NCBI RefSeq assembly: GCF_900090235.1
Contig: NZ_LT607750.1
Coordinates: 3,174,501 to 3,238,500, forward strand
Direction: 5' to 3'
Source: Micromonospora echinaurantiaca
GTDB lineage: Bacteria; Actinomycetota; Actinomycetes; Mycobacteriales; Micromonosporaceae
DNA length: 64,000 nt
This document shows positions 1 to 8,416 of the stretch, piece by piece. Made by a program: the position numbers and the translations under genes. Numbering within the stretch: the stretch's first letter is position 1; each line of letters begins with the position of its first letter. The notes below the pieces were generated by a model that saw only the letters and a list, made by a program, of their open reading frames with translations, was not told the origin of the DNA and did not search any database.

Positions 1-937
1 GCTGGCGCTCGGCCTGACCAGCGTGCACGACATCGACGGCGAGGACTGCCGGGCGGCCTACCTGGAGCTGCGCGCCGCCGGCGAGCTGAAGCTGCGGGTG
101 CACAAGGCGATCCCGATGAGCCACCTGGACGCCGCGATCGCCGAGGGCCGCCGCACCGGGCAGGGCGACGACTGGTTCCGCACCGGGCCGGTGAAGATCT
201 TCAGCGACGGCGCGCTGGGCTCGCACACCTGCCACATGAGCGAGCCGTTCGCCGGCGAGCACGACAACGTGGGCATCGCGGTCACCCCGTACGAGGATCT
301 GGTCAAGCTCTTCGCCCGGGCCGCGGAAGCCGGCATCGCGGTGGCCACGCACGCCATCGGCGACCAGGCCAACCATCTGGTGATCGACGCCTACCAGGCC
401 ATCGGCCGTACGCCCGGGCTGCGGCACCGGATCGAACACGCCCAGCACCTGCGGGCCGCCGACCTGCCCCGGATGGCCCGGCTGGGCATCGTCGCCTCGA
501 TGCAGCCGGTGCACTGCACCAGCGACATCGACCTGGTGGACAGCCTGCTCGCCGGACACGACCTGGCCTCGTACGCCTGGCGGGGGATGCTGGACGCCGG
601 CGTGCCGCTCGCCTTCGGCTCCGACGCCCCGGTGGAGCATCCCAACCCGTTCCCCGCGCTCTACGCGGCGGTGACCCGCAGCCGCCCGGACGGGACGCCG
701 GCCGGCGGCTGGCAGCCTGAGCAGCGGCTCAGCATGGCCGAGGCGCTCGCCGCGCACACCCTCGGCGCGGCCCGGGCCGCCGGCGAGGAGGAGCGCAAGG
801 GCGTCCTCGCGCCCGGCATGCTCGCCGACTTCATCGCGGTCGACACCGATCCCCTGCGGGAGTCACCGGAGGCGGTGCTGCGCACCCGGGTGCTGACCAC
901 CGTCGTCGGCGGCGAGATCCGCTGGCAGCGCGGCTGA
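1..937 (+). CDS. Amidohydrolase, YtcJ/metallo-dependent hydrolase family (5' partial)
   Basis: The reading frame is already open at base 2 (LALGLTSVHD...), so the N-terminal part, including the first metal-binding HxH, lies outside the window. The visible 312 residues carry features of the YtcJ-type amidohydrolases: a FSDGALGSHT segment in the barrel, HAIGDQA and RIEHAQHL histidine motifs, a GSDAPVEHPNPF motif holding the late metal/proton-shuttle Asp, and a C-terminal segment (GMLADFIAVDTDP) that folds back into the composite beta domain. Members hydrolyse amide or imide bonds of small cyclic or N-acyl substrates in the cytoplasm; the substrate cannot be told. It ends 12 bp before the convergent PucR gene. 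Confidence 0.85.
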   Translation, partial: LALGLTSVHDIDGEDCRAAYLELRAAGELKLRVHKAIPMSHLDAAIAEGRRTGQGDDWFRTGPVKIFSDGALGSHTCHMSEPFAGEHDNVGIAVTPYEDLVKLFARAAEAGIAVATHAIGDQANHLVIDAYQAIGRTPGLRHRIEHAQHLRAADLPRMARLGIVASMQPVHCTSDIDLVDSLLAGHDLASYAWRGMLDAGVPLAFGSDAPVEHPNPFPALYAAVTRSRPDGTPAGGWQPEQRLSMAEALAAHTLGAARAAGEEERKGVLAPGMLADFIAVDTDPLRESPEAVLRTRVLTTVVGGEIRWQRG

Positions 938-949
938 CGGACCAGCTAG

Positions 950-2518
950 TCACCCGCCTGGCGCGAGCGGTTCCCGGCGTAGCGCGGCGAGCTGGATCTG
1001 CAGCGCCAGCCGGGTACGCGCCGAGCCCAGGTCGACGGGGACGACCTCGGCGAGGCGGCGCATCCGGTACCGCAGCGTGTTGGGGTGCACGTGCAACCGT
1101 CGGGCCGCCCTCGTCGGGTCACCCTGCTCCTCGATCCAGGCGGCGACCGTGGCGACGTAGTCGGTGCCGTGCTGCCGGTCGTGCGCGACGAGGGCGGGCA
1201 GCGGCCCGCCGACCAGCAGGTCGGCCCGCGGCACCGTACTGACCACCCGGTGCACGACCACGTCCGCCCAGACGTCCTCGAACCGCAGCACCGGGCCGCG
1301 CCGGGCCGGCCCGTGCAGGGCGAGCAGTTCCGCCGCCTCGGCGCGGGAGCGCCGCAGGTCCGGCAGGGTGCGGGCGACACCGCCCGAGGCGGCGGACAGC
1401 CCCGGGTCGTGCCGGGCGATGTCGTGGATCAACCGCTCCAGCCACAGCCAGGAGCCGGGCGCCTCGCCGTCGGCGGCCACCACGGCGAACAGCACCTCAC
1501 CGAGGTCCGCGATCAGCGGCTGGCGCCACCCGTGCCGGCGGGTGATCGACTCCCACAGGGCGAGGTTGTGCACCAGCTCCGGCGTACCGCCGTGGGCCCC
1601 GAGCGCGACCACCCGCCACGGACCGGCGGGCAGGCCCAGCTCCTCGCGGCCGAGCCGGCCGGGATCGCGCAGCGCGGCGCGTAGCCGGTCGGCCGCCGCG
1701 CGGCGGGCGACGTCGGCCTGCACCCGCAGCCGGAGCAGGTGCAGCGCCAGCTGGGACGCGGTGCCCTGGAGGTCGCGCAGCCGCTCGTCCGGCACCGGGC
1801 CGTCGACCACCGCCCAGATCGAGCCGAGCAGCTCGCCGCCGGCCCGGATCGGGATCACCAGCCGGGGCAGCGTCCCGTCCGGCCCCTGCGGTACGAAGAT
1901 CAGGTCGCTGCCGGTGGCGAGCTTGCGGAACACCCCACGCGACCGGAAGTGCGCGATCACCTCGCCGGGCACCCGCCGCCCGACGATGGTCGAGACGCGG
2001 GCCGGGTCGGTGCGGTCCTGGCGTGAGGAGTAGGCGAGCACCCGGGACTGGGCGTCCTCGATGGTCACCGGCGCGTCGACGATGGCGGCGGTCGCGTCGG
2101 CCAGGGCGAACAGCTCGTCGTACACCCCGGCCTCGCCGGTCTCCGGCGGCCCCGGCGCGACCGCCCGGTCGATCACCCCGCGGAGCAGCCAGACGAGCTG
2201 GGCCCACGAGCCGTGGCTCTGCAGCTCGACCAGGGTCAGGTCGCGGCCGGCGGCGGCCGCCGTCACCTCGGGGTGGGTGGCCAGCGGCGGCTTCAGGACG
2301 AGGCCGGCCGCGGCCGTCTCCGCGCACCAGGCGACCACGCCGATCGCCTGCTCGGGCGTGGCGATGCCGGCGCCGAGGACGAGGTCGCCCCGCTCGCCGG
2401 TGGTCGCGTCGTCGGGGTCGGCGAAGGTGACGTCGCGGACCTCCGCCGTGGCGCCGCTGACGACGACCTGGAGCAGCGCGGCACCGACGGCGTCCACCAC
2501 GCCACCCACGGTGATCAT
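950..2518 (-). CDS. PucR-family transcriptional regulator
   Basis: 522 residues. The N-terminal half (about 1-130) is a PucR-type ligand-binding domain (VVDAVGAALLQVVV, DLVLGAGIAT), followed by a GAF-like region with the VLAYSS motif. The C-terminal end (about 465-495) is the HTH_30 helix-turn-helix, DPTRAARRLHVHPNTLRYRM, diagnostic of PucR/CdaR regulators. The start ATG at 2518 was chosen because the conserved domain begins there; the frame stays open upstream to 2836 but that stretch is compositionally unlike protein and crosses the divergent gene. It is transcribed away from the DadA-like dehydrogenase gene, so control of that gene by an amino-acid or purine-type metabolite is likely. Confidence 0.88.
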   Translation of the reverse strand: MITVGGVVDAVGAALLQVVVSGATAEVRDVTFADPDDATTGERGDLVLGAGIATPEQAIGVVAWCAETAAAGLVLKPPLATHPEVTAAAAGRDLTLVELQSHGSWAQLVWLLRGVIDRAVAPGPPETGEAGVYDELFALADATAAIVDAPVTIEDAQSRVLAYSSRQDRTDPARVSTIVGRRVPGEVIAHFRSRGVFRKLATGSDLIFVPQGPDGTLPRLVIPIRAGGELLGSIWAVVDGPVPDERLRDLQGTASQLALHLLRLRVQADVARRAAADRLRAALRDPGRLGREELGLPAGPWRVVALGAHGGTPELVHNLALWESITRRHGWRQPLIADLGEVLFAVVAADGEAPGSWLWLERLIHDIARHDPGLSAASGGVARTLPDLRRSRAEAAELLALHGPARRGPVLRFEDVWADVVVHRVVSTVPRADLLVGGPLPALVAHDRQHGTDYVATVAAWIEEQGDPTRAARRLHVHPNTLRYRMRRLAEVVPVDLGSARTRLALQIQLAALRREPLAPGG

Positions 2519-2539
2519 GATGATGATTATGCCTCGGTG

Positions 2540-2588
2540 TTGTCCGCTGCGGCCAATGGGCGGGGCGATCGTTGGCCGGGCCGGACAA
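2540..2588. promoter_or_regulatory. Twin dyad, probable PucR operator pair
   Basis: Two 17-bp copies of the dyad TTGnCCG-N3-CGGnCAA lie at 2540-2556 and 2572-2588, 32 bp apart centre to centre, i.e. about three helical turns. They fill the space between the divergent PucR and DadA-like genes. The spacing on one face of the helix suggests cooperative binding by the PucR protein; the binding itself is inference. Confidence 0.55.
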
Positions 2589-2651
2589 TGACGTTCCGGC
2601 CCGGCGCGGCCAGGATTGGGCCCGATCCCCCGCTGATCCGAAGGAGAACCG

Positions 2652-3914
2652 ATGCCTGCCGCCCAGCCCGGGCCCGCTCCCCAGCACGTCGCCGTCATCG
2701 GCGCCGGGATGGTCGGGCTGGCCACCGCCTGGTTCCTGCAGGAGCGGGGGGTGCGGGTCACCGTGCTCGACCGCACCGGGGTGGCGGCGGGCGCGTCCTG
2801 GGGCAACGCCGGTTGGCTCACCCCCGGCATCACCACTCCCCTGCCCGAGCCCGCGGTGCTCCGCTACGGGCTGCGCGCCGTGCTCAGCCCGTCGTCGCCG
2901 GTCTACGTGCCGCCGCGCGCGGACGTCAAGCTGCTGCGCTTCCTGGCCGGCTTCACCCGGCACAGCACCGCCGCCAAGTGGCGCACCGCGATGCGGGCCT
3001 ACATCCCGATGAACCGCCGCGCGCTGGAGACGTTCGAGGCGCTGGAGGCGGGCGGGGTCACCGCCCGGGCGAACGAGGCGAAGTCGTTCATCGCGGCGTA
3101 CCGGACCGAGACCGAACGCTCGGTGCTGCTGGACGAGCTGGGGCACATCCACGCCGCCGGCCAGGAGATCGAGTTCGACGTGCTGACCGGGGCCGAGGCG
3201 CGCGAGGTGGAGCCCTCCCTCTCCGACCACGTCGGCGCCGCCATCCGCCTGCACGGCCAGCGCTTCGTCAACCCCGGCCAGTACGTGCACGCGCTCGCCG
3301 ACTCCGTCCGCGCCCGCGGCGCCTCGATCGTGACGGGGGTGGACGTGGTGGACGTCCGCGACGAGGGCGCCGGGGTGCGGGTGGTGACCGCGGCCGGCGC
3401 CGACGACCGGTACGACGCGGTGGTGCTGGCCACCGGCACCTGGTTCGGTGAGCTGGCCCGGCGCTTCGGCGTCCGGACCGTCGTGCAGGCCGGCCGCGGC
3501 TACAGCTTCAGCGTCCCGATCGAGCACATGCCCGCCGGGCCGGTGTACTTCCCGGCGCAGCGGGTCGCCTGCACGCCGCTCGGCGACCGGCTGCGGGTCG
3601 CCGGGATGATGGAGTTCCGCCGCGCCGAGGCGCCGCTGGACCGCCGCCGGATCACCGCCATCGCCGAGGCCGCCCGGCCGCTGCTGCGCGGCGCCGACCT
3701 GGACGCCCGCACCGACGAGTGGGTGGGCTCGCGCCCCTGCACCCCGGACGGCCTGCCGCTGATCGGCCGGACCCGGTCGTCGCGGGTCTTCGCGGCCGGC
3801 GGCCACGGCATGTGGGGCATCACCCTCGGCCCGCTGACCGGCACGCTGCTCGCCGAGCAGATCACCACCGGCCGGCAGCCGGCGGAGCTGCGCCCCTTCG
3901 ACCCGCTGCGCTGA
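2652..3914 (+). CDS. FAD-dependent D-amino-acid dehydrogenase-like oxidoreductase (DadA family)
   Basis: 420 residues, ATG preceded by AAGGAG. A Rossmann FAD motif (VIGAGMVGLATAWFLQERG) starts near residue 15, followed by GASWGNAGWL, the hallmark of the DadA/glycine-oxidase-like DAO family. The C-terminal FAD site (GSRPCTPDGLPLIGRT and GHGMWGITLGP) is intact. DadA enzymes oxidise D-amino acids (or related secondary amines) to 2-oxo acids, passing electrons to the respiratory chain at the membrane. Length matches E. coli DadA (about 430). Divergent from a PucR regulator and followed by a strong terminator, so it is a single-gene transcript. Confidence 0.88.
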   Translation: MPAAQPGPAPQHVAVIGAGMVGLATAWFLQERGVRVTVLDRTGVAAGASWGNAGWLTPGITTPLPEPAVLRYGLRAVLSPSSPVYVPPRADVKLLRFLAGFTRHSTAAKWRTAMRAYIPMNRRALETFEALEAGGVTARANEAKSFIAAYRTETERSVLLDELGHIHAAGQEIEFDVLTGAEAREVEPSLSDHVGAAIRLHGQRFVNPGQYVHALADSVRARGASIVTGVDVVDVRDEGAGVRVVTAAGADDRYDAVVLATGTWFGELARRFGVRTVVQAGRGYSFSVPIEHMPAGPVYFPAQRVACTPLGDRLRVAGMMEFRRAEAPLDRRRITAIAEAARPLLRGADLDARTDEWVGSRPCTPDGLPLIGRTRSSRVFAAGGHGMWGITLGPLTGTLLAEQITTGRQPAELRPFDPLR

Positions 3915-3926
3915 CCACCACTGAAC

Positions 3927-3960
3927 GAGCGGGCGGAGCGCGGCGGCGCTCCGCCCGCTC
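3927..3960 (+). terminator. Strong hairpin terminator after the DadA-like gene
   Basis: A 13-bp perfect stem, GAGCGGGCGGAGC at 3927-3939 pairing with its complement at 3948-3960, begins 13 bp after the DadA-like stop codon. No U-run follows, as is usual for actinobacterial terminators. Confidence 0.75.
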
Positions 3961-3990
3961 TGCCATGTGCCCACCGGAGGGAAACCCGAC

Positions 3991-4308
3991 GTGTACGCCG
4001 TGAGCAGGCAGGACGAGCTGGGGGTGCTGCGGATCGTCCTGGAGGAGCAGTACGAGCGGCACACCACCCAGCTCGCGCTGCTGGCCCGGCAGGCGAGTCA
4101 GCTGCCCGGCGCCGATCCGGCGGCCGCCGCCGCGTTGACGGCCGCGTCGCGCCGGGCCCTGGGCGACATCGCCCGCGCCCTGCACTACCTGGAACAGGAC
4201 GGCTACGGCAGCTGCGAGCGGTGCGCCCGCGACATCCCGATCGAACAGCTCGCGCACCGCCCGTCGACCCGCTTCTGCACCGCCTGCCGGCCGCCACGAG
4301 GTGGATGA
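3991..4308 (+). CDS. DksA/TraR-family zinc-finger protein
   Basis: 105 residues. The N-terminal part is a charged helical hairpin (about 5-68), as in DksA coiled coils, and the C-terminal part is a four-cysteine zinc finger, Cys75-x2-Cys78 and Cys96-x2-Cys99 (SCERC ... FCTAC). GTG at 3991 was chosen because GGAGGG sits 9 bp upstream; an in-frame GTG at 3967 would place that site inside the gene. DksA-like proteins bind the RNA polymerase secondary channel, but short actinobacterial members are mostly uncharacterised. Convergent with the siderophore permease gene. Confidence 0.85.
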   Translation: MYAVSRQDELGVLRIVLEEQYERHTTQLALLARQASQLPGADPAAAAALTAASRRALGDIARALHYLEQDGYGSCERCARDIPIEQLAHRPSTRFCTACRPPRGG

Positions 4309-4351
4309 AGGGCCGGCAGGACAGCGCGGACGAGCGGGACGCGGCGACTCG

Positions 4352-6463
4352 TCAGCGGGCTGAGGGCGACACCACGGCGCGGGAACGCCACAGCAACCAG
4401 ACGAAGTACGGCGTGCCGATCAACGCGGTGACCAGGCCCGCCGGGATCTGCGCCGGCGCGATGACCGTCCGACCCAGGGTGTCGGCGAGGCTGACCAGCA
4501 GCGCCCCGAGCAGCGCGGCGACCGGCAGCACCCGGCTGTGCCGGCCACCGACCAGCACGCGGGCCGCGTGCGGGGCGACCAGCCCGACGAAGCCGATCAC
4601 GCCGACCGCCGACACGGCGGTGGAGGTGAGCAGCGCCGCCGCGACCAGCGCGACCAAGCGGGCGCGTTCCAACCGCACGCCGAGCACCCGCGGCGTGTCG
4701 TCGTCGAGGGCGAGCAGGTCCAGCTCCCGCCGGGCGGCCACGACCGCCGGGGTGAGCAGCACCAGCGCGATCGCCACCGGTAGCACCTGCGTCGCGGTCC
4801 GGCCGTAGGTGGAGCCGGAGAGCCAGGTCAACGCCTTGGCGGTGTTCCACGGGTCGAACGCGACGATCAGGAACGTGATCACCGCCATGCCGCCGTACCA
4901 GGCGCCGAACCCGATCAGCACCAGCCGGTCGGAACTCAACCCGCCGCGCCAGGCCGCGCCGTAGACCAGCGCGAAGGCGAGGATCGCGCCGAGACCCGCG
5001 ACCCCGGAGACGGCCCACACCCCAGCCAGCGGCACGAAGGTGAGCAGCGAGACCGCGCCGAGGCCGGCGCCGGCGGTGATGCCGAGGATGCCGGGCTCGG
5101 CCAGCGGGTTGCGGCAGACCGCCTGCACGGTGGTGCCGGCGACCGCGAGCGCCGCGCCGGCCAGCACCGCCGCGGCGACCCGCGGCCACCGCTGGTCCAG
5201 CACGAAGGTGTACGCCGGCCCGGTGCGCCCCTGCACCCAGTTGACGATGTCGCCGAGCAGCACCCAGGTGTCGCCGGCGAGCATGCCGACGACGACCGCG
5301 GTGACGGCGAGCACGGCGCAGCAGGCGACCACGGCGCGGTGGAAGGTCGCCGACCGCACGGCCGCGTGGCCGCCGGGCGGGCGGCGGGTCGGCCCGGCGT
5401 CGCGGTGCCGGCGGGCCAGCCAGATCAGGATCGCCGCGCCGAACAGCGTGGTCACCACGCCGGTGGGGATGTCCACGCCGGCCTGCGCGCCCATCACGGC
5501 GCGCAGCAGCACGTCGGAGCCGAGCACGATGATGGTGCCGGCGATGCCGGACAGCGGCAGCAGCACGCGGTGCCGGTGCACGCCGGGCACCAGCGGCCCG
5601 AGCAGCCGGACGATGACCGGCGCGCAGAGCCCGACGAAGCCGACCGGGCCGGTCAGGGTGACCGCGGCGGCGGAGAGCAGCACGGCCAGCACGGTGACGA
5701 TCAGCCGGGTACGCCGTACGTCGAGACCGAGCACGGTGGCGGTGTCGTCGCCGAGGGCCAGGATGTCGAGGCGGTGCCCGAGCAGCACCAGGGCGACCAC
5801 GGCGACGCCGATGACCGGGGCGAGCTGGGTCAGCGCGTTCAGGTCGCTCTGCACGAGCGAGCCGTTGCCCCAGGCGAACAGGCCGATGGTGCCCTGCTCG
5901 AACAGGATCAGCAGCAGCATGGTGGCCGAGTTCAACGCCAACGCGGTGGCGGAGCCGGCCAGGATGAGCCGGGTGGTGTTCGACTGGCCGCCGGCGGACA
6001 ACGCCATCACCAGGGCGGCCGCGGCCAGCCCGCCGAGCAGGGCGAGCCCGCCCGCCGGCAGCACGGGCAGCGAGATGCCGAACGCGGCGACCGTCACGAT
6101 GGCCAGGTGCGCGCCGGCGTTGACGGCGAGGGTGTCCGGCGAGGCGAGCGGGTTGCGGGCGATGGACTGCAGGGCGGCGCCGGCGCACCCGAGGGCGACG
6201 CCGATGGCGAGCCCGGCGAGCAGCCGCGGGATCCGGGAGGCGACCAGGACCCGGGCCGCCTCGTCCTCGCCGCCGGTGACCAGTCGCAGCAGGTCGAGGG
6301 CGCCGACGGTCGAGGTGCCCTGGGTCAGGTGCACCGCCGCGACCACGAGCAGCAGCAGGGCCCCGGCGACGAACGCCCCGACCACCCGGGGCGCGGACAG
6401 CGGCCCGGCCGGAGCCGGCCGGGTGGCCGGCTCCGGGCGCGGGGGTGCGGTCAGCGTGGTCAC
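4352..6463 (-). CDS. Iron-siderophore ABC transporter permease, fused double FecCD (FhuB-like)
   Basis: 703 residues forming two tandem FecCD permease units, roughly residues 30-350 and 370-695. Each has the family signature near its fourth helix (RIPRLLAGLAIG...RNPLASPDTL and RWPRVAAAVLAG...RNPLAEPGIL) and a coupling helix for the ATPase (DDTATVLGLDV and DDTPRVLGVRL). A single chain with two permease halves is the FhuB arrangement (E. coli FhuB 660 aa) rather than the more usual heterodimer. The GTG start overlaps the binding-protein stop by 4 bp, so translation is coupled. Last gene of the iron-regulated operon; imports ferric siderophore across the cytoplasmic membrane. Confidence 0.92.
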   Translation of the reverse strand: MTTLTAPPRPEPATRPAPAGPLSAPRVVGAFVAGALLLLVVAAVHLTQGTSTVGALDLLRLVTGGEDEAARVLVASRIPRLLAGLAIGVALGCAGAALQSIARNPLASPDTLAVNAGAHLAIVTVAAFGISLPVLPAGGLALLGGLAAAALVMALSAGGQSNTTRLILAGSATALALNSATMLLLILFEQGTIGLFAWGNGSLVQSDLNALTQLAPVIGVAVVALVLLGHRLDILALGDDTATVLGLDVRRTRLIVTVLAVLLSAAAVTLTGPVGFVGLCAPVIVRLLGPLVPGVHRHRVLLPLSGIAGTIIVLGSDVLLRAVMGAQAGVDIPTGVVTTLFGAAILIWLARRHRDAGPTRRPPGGHAAVRSATFHRAVVACCAVLAVTAVVVGMLAGDTWVLLGDIVNWVQGRTGPAYTFVLDQRWPRVAAAVLAGAALAVAGTTVQAVCRNPLAEPGILGITAGAGLGAVSLLTFVPLAGVWAVSGVAGLGAILAFALVYGAAWRGGLSSDRLVLIGFGAWYGGMAVITFLIVAFDPWNTAKALTWLSGSTYGRTATQVLPVAIALVLLTPAVVAARRELDLLALDDDTPRVLGVRLERARLVALVAAALLTSTAVSAVGVIGFVGLVAPHAARVLVGGRHSRVLPVAALLGALLVSLADTLGRTVIAPAQIPAGLVTALIGTPYFVWLLWRSRAVVSPSAR

Positions 6464-7443
6464 ACCGTGTAGGTCTTCACGAGCTGGTCGATGTACTGCT
6501 TGCCGGAGAGCGGCCCGCCGAAGGTCCAGATGCCGTCCGGCATCCGGTGCAGGTTGCCCTGCTTGACGAAGGGCAACGACTTCCAGATCGCGTTGCTGGC
6601 GAGCCCGTCGGCGAAGACGTCGTCGCCGTCGGAGGCGTTGTAGAAGAAGTGCAGGTTCGGGTCCTTGAGCCCGGTCAGGCCCTCGACGTCGGTCTGGCCC
6701 AGGCCCCACACCTCGTCGGTCTTGCCGGTCCAGGCGTTGGTCAGACCGAGCTGGATGCCGAGCTGAGAGACGAGCGCGCCCTGGCCGAACATCCGGATGC
6801 TGACCGTGCTGCCCTCCTTCCAGCCGTCTGCGATGGCGAACGGCCGGCCGGCGGCCCCGGCGTCGGCGATCTTCTTCTTGCCGTCGGCGATGGCGGCGTC
6901 GAAGTCGGCGAGCAGCTTCTCTGCCTCGGTGGTCTTGCCGACCGCCTGGGCGATCAGGTTGAGGTCCGACCGCATCCGGCCGAGGTTGTCCTTGGCGTCG
7001 CTGCCCTTGGTGACGATCACCGGGACGTACTTCTCCAGCTGGGTGACCAGGGCACCACCCCGGTCGTCCTCCATCACCACCAGGTCGGGCTGGAGGGCGA
7101 CGATGGAGTCCACACTGGGCTCCGCCCGGGTGCCGACGTCCTTCACCCCGGCGTCGAGCTTGGCCGCGGTGACCCAGGTGCCGTAGCCCTTGGTGTCGGC
7201 GACGCCGACCGGCATCACGCCGAGACTGACGAGCATCTCGACCTCGCCCCACTCCAGGCCGACGACCTTGGTCGCCGGGGCCTTGAGGGTGACCTGCTTG
7301 CCCCGGCTGTCGGTGACGGTCACCGGGCCGCTGGCGGAAGAGCTGGACGCCGCCGGGGTGGCGGCGTTCTCGGTGGTGCCGCAGGCGCTGAGCAGCAGCG
7401 CGGCCGCCGCAGCGACCAGGGCGGTGACACGGGTACGGGTCAT
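6460..7443 (-). CDS. Iron-siderophore substrate-binding lipoprotein (FecB/FepB-like)
   Basis: 327 residues. A lipoprotein signal peptide ends in the lipobox LLLSAC (Cys at 21), followed by a Ser/Ala linker and a TroA-superfamily periplasmic-binding fold: VTVTDSRGKQVTLKAPATKVV then VEMLVSLGVMPVGVAD, and the inter-domain helix. It captures ferric siderophore outside the membrane and delivers it to the fused permease downstream. It lies 35 bp after the ATPase gene and overlaps the permease gene by 4 bp. Confidence 0.92.
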   Translation of the reverse strand: MTRTRVTALVAAAAALLLSACGTTENAATPAASSSSASGPVTVTDSRGKQVTLKAPATKVVGLEWGEVEMLVSLGVMPVGVADTKGYGTWVTAAKLDAGVKDVGTRAEPSVDSIVALQPDLVVMEDDRGGALVTQLEKYVPVIVTKGSDAKDNLGRMRSDLNLIAQAVGKTTEAEKLLADFDAAIADGKKKIADAGAAGRPFAIADGWKEGSTVSIRMFGQGALVSQLGIQLGLTNAWTGKTDEVWGLGQTDVEGLTGLKDPNLHFFYNASDGDDVFADGLASNAIWKSLPFVKQGNLHRMPDGIWTFGGPLSGKQYIDQLVKTYTV

Positions 7444-7478
7444 GGTGATCTTTCTCGGGTACGAACGGGAATGATGGG

Positions 7479-8309
7479 TCAGGCCGGCAGCCGGGTCAGG
7501 TGCCGGCCCACCGGGCGGGTCGTGACGATTCCGCTGACCGGATCGGTGGTCACCTCGATCCGGATGCCGTACGTCTCGGTGAGGGCGTCCTCGGTGAGGA
7601 CGTCGACGGGGGCGCCGGCGGCGCGTACCCGACCGTTGTGCAGCAGGACCACCTCGTCGGCGACGGCGGCGGCCTGGTTGAGGTCGTGCAGGACGACACC
7701 CACGGCGACGTGGTGGTCGTCGGCGAGATCCCGCATCAGGTCGAGGATCTCCACCTGGTAGCGCAGGTCGAGGAAGGTGGTCGGCTCGTCCAGGAGCAGG
7801 ACCGGGGTGTCCTGCGCCAGGCAGGTGGCGAGCCAGACCCGCTGGAGTTCGCCGCCGGAGAGCTCGTCGACCGGGCGGTCGGCCATCGCCGTGACGCCGG
7901 TGACCTCCATGGCGCGGCCGACCGCGGCCGGCCCGTCCGGGTCGTCGGCCCGCCAGCGCCCCCGGTACGGGTGTCGGCCGTAGCCGACCACGTCCCGGAC
8001 GGTGACCCCGCTGGGCACCGGCCGGCTCTGGGCCAGCAGGGTGACCCGCCGGGCGAACTCCCGGGCCGGCAACCCGGCGGCGGCGCTGCCGTCGGCGAGC
8101 AGCACCGAGCCGCCGCCGATCGGGTGCAGTCGGGCCAGCGCCCGCAGCAGGGTGGACTTTCCGCTGCCGTTCGGACCGACCAGCGCGGTGACCGCTCCCG
8201 GCCGCAGCGCGATGGACGCGCCCCGGACCACGGTGGTGCCGTGGTACCCCAGGTGCAGGTCCACGCCACGCAGGCTCTCGTCACGGAGCAACACTCGGTC
8301 GTCGGACAC
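7479..8309 (-). CDS. Iron-siderophore ABC transporter ATP-binding protein (FecE/FhuC-like)
   Basis: 276 residues with all ABC motifs: Walker A GPNGSGKST near residue 46, Q-loop LLAQSRP, the FecE-type VGYGRHPYRG segment, signature LSGGELQRV, Walker B VLLLDEPTTFLDL and H-loop VVLHDLNQA. It powers the fused permease. First gene of the operon; its GTG start lies only a few bases downstream of the predicted promoter -10 box, so the transcript is probably leaderless. IdeR control is expected from the overlapping iron box. Confidence 0.93.
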   Translation of the reverse strand: MSDDRVLLRDESLRGVDLHLGYHGTTVVRGASIALRPGAVTALVGPNGSGKSTLLRALARLHPIGGGSVLLADGSAAAGLPAREFARRVTLLAQSRPVPSGVTVRDVVGYGRHPYRGRWRADDPDGPAAVGRAMEVTGVTAMADRPVDELSGGELQRVWLATCLAQDTPVLLLDEPTTFLDLRYQVEILDLMRDLADDHHVAVGVVLHDLNQAAAVADEVVLLHNGRVRAAGAPVDVLTEDALTETYGIRIEVTTDPVSGIVTTRPVGRHLTRLPA

Positions 8310-8313
8310 GCGC

Positions 8314-8343
8314 TTAGGTTAGCCTAACCTTCTAGCGTGTCAA
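8314..8343 (-). promoter_or_regulatory. IdeR/DtxR iron box overlapping a leaderless promoter
   Basis: The segment 8314-8330 reads TTAGGTTAGCCTAACCT, nearly identical to the DtxR/IdeR consensus, with perfect 7-bp arms around a central base (8316-8330). On the minus strand a TTGACA -35 box (8343-8338) precedes a TAACCT -10 box (8321-8316) by 16 bp; that -10 lies inside the iron box. The expected start site falls at about the GTG of the ATPase gene. Fe-IdeR would therefore block RNA polymerase directly. Confidence 0.85.
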
Positions 8344-8416
8344 GCAGGCCCCACCGCCGCACTCCGGGCGGGTAATTGATGTGCGGTTGACGGCGCGGGC
8401 CTCTTAAGGTGCCGCG

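Noticed and set aside
1497..4067. 856-codon minus-strand open frame across the PucR and DadA-like genes
   Set aside because: Contradicted by intact families in other frames; low-complexity product.
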